A stretch of 8,478 nt of DNA from JAQGMO01 sp050954505 (GTDB lineage: Bacteria; Pseudomonadota; Gammaproteobacteria; Burkholderiales; Burkholderiaceae_D), in the NCBI GenBank assembly GCA_050954505.1, contig JBPBPY010000219.1, positions 1-8,478 on the forward strand, written 5' to 3'. The notes under the pieces were generated by a model, which had not been told where the DNA came from, did no database searches, and was given only the letters and a program-made list of their open reading frames with translations. Positions 4,828-8,478 of the stretch are shown here, piece after piece (within the stretch, counting starts at the first letter, position 1; each line of letters begins with the position of its first letter). Both the position numbers and the translations under genes were made by a program.

Positions 4828-6633
4828 GTGATCCCGCAGTCATTCATCCAGGATCTGCTCAACCGCGTCGATATCGTCGACGTGGTGGGCCGCTACGTGC
4901 AGCTCAAGAAGGGCGGCGCCAACTTCATGGGCCTGTGCCCATTCCATAACGAGAAGTCACCCAGTTTCACCGTCAGTCCAACCAAGCAGTTTTATCACTG
5001 CTTTGGCTGCGGCGCGCACGGCACCTCGATTGGCTTCCTGATCGAATATTCCGGCCTCGGTTTTGTCGAGGCAGTCAAGGACCTGGCGCAAAATGTCGGC
5101 ATGGTGGTGCCGGAAAATGACGACAAGCTGCCGCCGGCCCAGCGCGCGGAACAGCAGGCCAGGTCGATGGCCTTGACCGATGCCATGACCCAGGCCTGCG
5201 ATTACTATCGCCAGCAATTGCGCAGCGCGCCGCAGGCTGTCGATTACCTCAAGCGGCGCGGCTTGACCGGAGAAGTCGCCGCCCGCTTCGGCATGGGTTA
5301 TGCGCCCGACGGCTGGGAAAACCTGCGCGCCATCTTCCCCGCCTATAACGACACCAGTGCGCTGGCCGAAGCCGGCCTGGTGATCGACAAGAGTGATGAT
5401 GACGGTGCGCGGCGCAAACGCTATGACCGCTTCCGAGACCGCATCATGTTCCCGATACGAAATACCAAAGGCCAGGTAATTGGTTTTGGTGGCCGTGTCA
5501 TGGATAGTGGTGAACCAAAATACTTGAATTCGCCTGAAACACCCTTATTTCAAAAGGGAAGCGAGCTGTATGGTTTGTTCGAGGCGCGCCAGGCAATCCG
5601 CGATGCCGGCTATGTCCTCGTTACCGAAGGCTACATGGATGTGGTGGCGCTGGCCCAGCTCGGGTTTCCCCAGGCAGTGGCCACATTGGGTACGGCCTGC
5701 ACGCCAACCCATGTGCACAAGATGCTGCGCCAGACCGATCATGTGGTATTCAGTTTCGATGGCGACATGGCTGGACGGCGCGCGGCGCGGCGCGCACTGG
5801 ACGCCTGCCTGCCGCACGCCAGCGACGACAAGACCATCAAGTTCCTGTTCCTGCCGGCCGAGCACGACCCGGACAGCTTCGTGCGTGAAATGGGGGCCGA
5901 TGCATTTGAAGAGCAGGTGCGCGATGCCACGCCGCTGTCGCAGTTCCTGCTCAATGAAGTGACGGTGGAAAACGATTTGACCACTGCAGAGGGCCGCGCC
6001 CATGCGCAGTTCGACGCCAAGCCGCTGCTGCAGGCAATGCCGCCTTCGTCGCTGCGCCTGCAGCTGGTGCGCAGCCTGGCGCAGCTGACCATGACCACGG
6101 CAGGCGAGATCGAGTCGCTGTTTGAATTGAGCATGCCGATCACGCGCGCCAAGGCGCCGCCGCCGCGCGGCAAGCGCCCACCGCCACTGGCACTGGAGCG
6201 GCAGGTGATGCGCATCCTGGTGGCGCACCCGCTGCTGGCAGCCGAGCTCGACGACGCCGCATTGCGGGTATTGTTCGACCATGCGCCCGATGAAGGCGCC
6301 ATGCTGACCCTGCTGATCGATGCCAGCCGCGCCATGGGTCCGAGTGCAAATTTTGCCATCCTGGCCGAGCACCTGCGCAGTGGCGGCGCAGACTTCGATG
6401 CGCTGATTGCCGAAATCGCTGCCGATTCGGAAAGCCAGCTGGAAGTGGCCCGTGTTGAGCTTGCCGGCGCAGTCAGGCAAACCAAGATGAAGACCTTGAA
6501 GGCCGAGCAGGACCAGCTTGCCGCTTCGGGACTGCAGAACGATGAGGCGCGCATGCGCTACCGCGAACTGAGTCTGCTGCAGGACCAGCTGCGCCGTGAA
6601 GCCGATGCGGAAAAAGCCTTGCGGATCACTTGA
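4828..6633 (+). CDS. dnaG: DNA primase
   Basis: This 601-aa enzyme makes RNA primers for leading- and lagging-strand DNA synthesis and works with the DnaB helicase. The zinc ribbon has C37, H40, C58 and C61 (CPFH then CFGC). The RNA-polymerase core contains RFRDRIMFPIRN (201-212) and KYLNSPETPLFQKGSELYGL (231-250). The TOPRIM metal site shows E267 (TEGYMD), D311 and D313 (DGD), and D347/D349 (DPD), matching E. coli residues at a two-residue offset. A proline/basic hinge PPPRGKRPPP (444-453) leads to the C-terminal helicase-binding domain. The start is GTG at 4828, giving the canonical MIPQSFIQDLLNRVDIVDVV; no Shine-Dalgarno precedes it, and the yqeY stop lies 47 nt upstream. Weak initiation would fit the low primase level known in E. 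coli. Codons 210-250 are unusually AT-rich in third position. Confidence 0.98.
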   Translation: MIPQSFIQDLLNRVDIVDVVGRYVQLKKGGANFMGLCPFHNEKSPSFTVSPTKQFYHCFGCGAHGTSIGFLIEYSGLGFVEAVKDLAQNVGMVVPENDDKLPPAQRAEQQARSMALTDAMTQACDYYRQQLRSAPQAVDYLKRRGLTGEVAARFGMGYAPDGWENLRAIFPAYNDTSALAEAGLVIDKSDDDGARRKRYDRFRDRIMFPIRNTKGQVIGFGGRVMDSGEPKYLNSPETPLFQKGSELYGLFEARQAIRDAGYVLVTEGYMDVVALAQLGFPQAVATLGTACTPTHVHKMLRQTDHVVFSFDGDMAGRRAARRALDACLPHASDDKTIKFLFLPAEHDPDSFVREMGADAFEEQVRDATPLSQFLLNEVTVENDLTTAEGRAHAQFDAKPLLQAMPPSSLRLQLVRSLAQLTMTTAGEIESLFELSMPITRAKAPPPRGKRPPPLALERQVMRILVAHPLLAAELDDAALRVLFDHAPDEGAMLTLLIDASRAMGPSANFAILAEHLRSGGADFDALIAEIAADSESQLEVARVELAGAVRQTKMKTLKAEQDQLAASGLQNDEARMRYRELSLLQDQLRREADAEKALRIT

Positions 6634-6716
6634 CCTGCGCGCTGCGACATGGAACTGCCCAGGACTTGTGGTTACCAATGGAAGTGACCGCAAATGTCTT
6701 GCAGATCAGGACGGAA

Positions 6717-6725
6717 TGTTATAAT
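6717..6725 (+). promoter_or_regulatory. Extended -10 promoter of rpoD
   Basis: TGTTATAAT at 6717-6725 is a perfect TGn-TATAAT extended -10. No good -35 is present (TTGCAG at 15-bp spacing is the nearest), which is usual for extended -10 promoters. Transcription should start near 6732. It would let rpoD be expressed independently of the rpsU promoter. Confidence 0.75.
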
Positions 6726-6740
6726 TAATTGCTTTTGATT

Positions 6741-6762
6741 CAATACCTTAGGACTGGTATTG
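6741..6762 (+). other. Hairpin near the 5' end of the rpoD transcript
   Basis: CAATACC (6741-6747) and GGTATTG (6756-6762) form a perfect 7-bp stem around the 8-nt loop TTAGGACT. It begins about 10 nt after the predicted transcription start. The loop exposes AGGA, which could serve as a Shine-Dalgarno for the GTG at 6762, or the hairpin may stabilise the mRNA 5' end. Confidence 0.55.
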
Positions 6763-6977
6763 TGAAACATTGCCGGGGCAAAGGCGCGCTCGGCCGGCCT
6801 GGGCGAGGATTCGGGGACGCCGCCAAAAGCCCGCCAGGAAAATCGGAAGCGCGGCAAAAGTACAAGAAAAATCACGGCGCCATGATTGCGCCGGCGAATA
6901 AAATACAAGTAACGTACAGGCAGGCAAAGGTCATTCAAATCATCCATCGGCAGTCAAACCCATGGCGAATGCAATGA
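6762..6977 (+). other. Possible upstream ORF in the rpoD leader, overlapping the rpoD start
   Basis: A GTG at 6762, 8 nt after AGGA, opens a 71-codon frame ending at a TGA (6975-6977), 16 bases inside rpoD and in a different frame. The peptide would be strongly basic (it contains ARQKYKKNHG) and matches no family I recognise. A hand count gives about 61% G or C in third position, lower than the clearly coding stretches nearby, so chance openness is quite possible. If translated, ribosomes ending there could re-initiate at the rpoD ATG, which has no Shine-Dalgarno of its own. Confidence 0.2.
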
Positions 6978-8478
6978 AGAAAACCGCGAAAACCGTACGC
7001 CCGGCAGCAAAATCCAGGGCCTCATCGACGCGCCCCGCCACTGCGATGAACGCTGCGCCCATGGCAGCGGAAAAGCCAAATCGCAAGCTCGCCCCGGTTA
7101 AGCGTGTCGCTGCGGTAAAATCAAAAACGAAGAAGGTCGCCGGGCAGGAAACCGTGCAGGCAGCGAAGCAGATCGCGCGCGTGCCGGTCAAGGCGCCAGA
7201 CAGGTCAGCAGGAAAGAAGACGTCAAACATTGTTTCAAAACTGGTCTCTGCTCAATTGAAAGCCTCTGTGACGACAAAGAAATCCGAATCCAGTGACGGC
7301 GCCAAGCCGACAAAGAATACGCCGCCGGCCGACAACCGGCAGGACATGTCCGTGATGATCGGTTCCGGTGTCAGCCAGACCACCGATGCTGCAGCGCTGG
7401 CGGCAATCGATACTTCGGGCTACATCCTGCCGTCGGTGAAAGTCCCGGGCCGGCGGGGCCGCAAGCCAAAGGAATTCCAGCCCGAGAATGAAGAGATCGC
7501 TGCCCTCAACGCGGTCGAGCGGGCCGAATTGAAGGCAGTCGACAAGGCCAAGGCCAAGGACCGCAAGGCCAAGGAGCGCGCGCTGCTCAAGGATGCGTTT
7601 TCCAGCGATACCGAAGCCACCGAGGAAGAACTCGAGCGGCGCCGGCAAAAGCTCCAGACGCTGATCCGTTTCGGCAAGGAACGCGGCTTCCTGACCTATT
7701 CCGAAATCAATGACCATCTGCCCGAAAACATCGTCGATCCGGAAGCCATCGAAGGCATCATCGGTACCTTCAACGACATGGGCATTGCGGTGTACGAGCA
7801 TGCGCCTGATGCCGAGTCGCTGCTGCTTTCCGATAATGTCGCCACCGTCGCCAGCGACGACGATGCCGAGGCCGCTGCAGAAGCAGCTCTCTCCACCGTC
7901 GATTCCGACTTCGGCCGCACCACCGACCCGGTACGCATGTACATGCGCGAAATGGGTTCGGTCGAGCTGCTCACGCGCGAAGGCGAAATCGAAATTGCCA
8001 AGCGCATCGAAGATGGCTTGAAGGACATGATCCAGGCCATCTCGGCATGCCCTACCACGATTGCGGAAATCCTCTTGGCTGCCGAGCGCATCGGCAAGGA
8101 CGAAATCAAAATCGATGAAGTCGTCGATGGACTGGTCGACCTGAATGCCAGCGACGATGTGATGGTGGTGGCGCCAGTCGCGGCTGCGGCCGAGGAAGAG
8201 GAAGACGAAGAAGAGCAGGAGCAGGAAGAAGACGAGGAAGAGGGAAGTGCGTCGGGTGCTGCCGGGTTTTCAGCCGAGCAGCTCGAACAGCTCAAGCGCG
8301 ACGCGCTGGAAAAATTCTCTGTCATTTCGGTGCAGTTCGACCGCATGCGCAAGGCGTTTGAAAAAGAGGGCTACGACTCCAAGCCCTACATCAAGGCGCA
8401 GGAAACCATCTCCCAGGAACTGCTCGGCATCCGCTTCACCGCCAAGGTGGTGGAAAAGCTGTGCGACACCTTGCGCGG
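6962..8478 (+). CDS. rpoD: Primary sigma factor RpoD (sigma-70), N-terminal part, truncated by window edge
   Basis: The frame from ATG 6962 is open for 505 codons to the window edge. It directs RNA polymerase to housekeeping promoters. Residues 1-224 are a Lys/Ala/Pro-rich extension absent from E. coli, with an AT-hook-like PGRRGRKPKE (162-171) and a charged helix KAKAKDRKAKER (195-206). Region 1.1 follows at about 225-283 (LIRFGKERGFLTYSEINDHLP). Region 1.2 is at about 320-352 (TTDPVRMYMREMGSVELLTREGEIEIAKRI). The non-conserved region then begins and includes a run of 17 Glu/Asp/Gln residues (411-427), followed by a helical part to residue 505. Regions 2 to 4 lie beyond the edge. No in-frame ATG or GTG lies between the stop at 6899 and 6962; an ATG four codons later (6974) is an alternative. 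Neither start has a clear Shine-Dalgarno. The long N-terminal extension is typical of Burkholderiales RpoD. Confidence 0.96.
   Translation, partial: MANAMKKTAKTVRPAAKSRASSTRPATAMNAAPMAAEKPNRKLAPVKRVAAVKSKTKKVAGQETVQAAKQIARVPVKAPDRSAGKKTSNIVSKLVSAQLKASVTTKKSESSDGAKPTKNTPPADNRQDMSVMIGSGVSQTTDAAALAAIDTSGYILPSVKVPGRRGRKPKEFQPENEEIAALNAVERAELKAVDKAKAKDRKAKERALLKDAFSSDTEATEEELERRRQKLQTLIRFGKERGFLTYSEINDHLPENIVDPEAIEGIIGTFNDMGIAVYEHAPDAESLLLSDNVATVASDDDAEAAAEAALSTVDSDFGRTTDPVRMYMREMGSVELLTREGEIEIAKRIEDGLKDMIQAISACPTTIAEILLAAERIGKDEIKIDEVVDGLVDLNASDDVMVVAPVAAAAEEEEDEEEQEQEEDEEEGSASGAAGFSAEQLEQLKRDALEKFSVISVQFDRMRKAFEKEGYDSKPYIKAQETISQELLGIRFTAKVVEKLCDTLR

Larger units (their letters stand above)
6634..6961 (+). 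other. dnaG-rpoD intergenic region and rpoD leader
   Basis: This 328-base gap has no terminator after dnaG, so read-through from the operon into rpoD is possible. A promoter lies at 6717-6725. From the predicted start near 6732 the leader is about 230 nt and has several hairpins: CAATACC/GGTATTG (6741-6762), a GC-rich one bounded by CTCG (6789-6792) and CGAG (6804-6807), and CGGCGC-CATGATT-GCGCCG (6875-6893). A possible upstream ORF is listed separately. The last 30 nt before rpoD show no Shine-Dalgarno. Confidence 0.75.

Noticed and set aside
3974..4843. Minus-strand open frame (289 codons) opposite rpsU and yqeY
   Set aside because: It spans two certain genes and the terminator between them, and shows no recognisable domain.
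5545..6693. Long open frame (382 codons) on the minus strand opposite dnaG
   Set aside because: It lies antisense to a certain gene with intact catalytic motifs, reads as low-complexity Gln/Arg/His-rich protein with no family features, and is explained by GC-rich codon bias in dnaG.
1768..7238. Identical 12-mer CATTGTTTCAAA at 1768-1779 and at about 7226-7237
   Set aside because: The two sites lie inside unrelated coding sequences (start of the TldD-like gene and the rpoD extension), with no shared flanks. A 12-base match is plausible by chance in 8.5 kb.
1..8478. Search for CRISPR arrays, tRNA genes, insertion sequences, toxin-antitoxin pairs or phage genes
   Set aside because: No regularly spaced repeats, cloverleaf sequence, transposase or inverted terminal repeats were seen. 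All substantial coding sequence is housekeeping-like.

Overview
The window looks like ordinary chromosome from a moderately GC-rich betaproteobacterium, most likely Burkholderiales and perhaps Oxalobacteraceae. The signs are the rpsU - yqeY - dnaG - rpoD order, an RpoD with a long Lys/Ala-rich N-terminal extension, and the protein sequences themselves. The genus cannot be fixed from sequence reading alone. There is no tRNA or rRNA gene, no CRISPR array, no insertion sequence and no phage or plasmid module.

Region 1 (1-1782, minus strand) holds a two-gene unit of the TldD/PmbA (TldE) metallopeptidase family. The upstream gene is a complete TldD-like subunit with an HExxxH zinc motif and a distal cysteine. 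The downstream PmbA-like partner is cut by the left window edge. Their stop and start codons overlap as TGATG, so translational coupling is likely.

Region 2 (1783-2563) is a 537-base divergent intergenic region followed by a plus-strand CspA-family cold-shock gene. That gene has a plausible sigma-70 promoter, a leader of about 170 nt and a clear hairpin terminator. A second promoter candidate may fire leftwards into the TldD pair.

Region 3 (2579-3809) is a monocistronic flavoprotein of the HI0933/YhiN/BaiN family, with a complete set of FAD-binding and C-terminal motifs.

Region 4 (3935-8478) is the macromolecular synthesis operon, which joins translation (ribosomal protein S21), replication (primase) and transcription (sigma-70). 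A GatB/YqeY-family gene sits between rpsU and dnaG. An extended -10 promoter drives rpsU. An intrinsic terminator follows rpsU and should make the distal genes less expressed than rpsU. dnaG starts with GTG and has no visible Shine-Dalgarno. rpoD has its own extended -10 promoter and a leader of about 230 nt, and runs off the right edge.

I found no undescribed multi-gene system. The points most worth a second look are a local drop in GC3 inside dnaG, the structured rpoD leader with a possible overlapping upstream ORF, the missing Shine-Dalgarno sites along the rpsU operon with a palindrome in the rpsU site, an insertion with a degenerate repeat in the TldD-like protein, and the repeated element in the csp leader.
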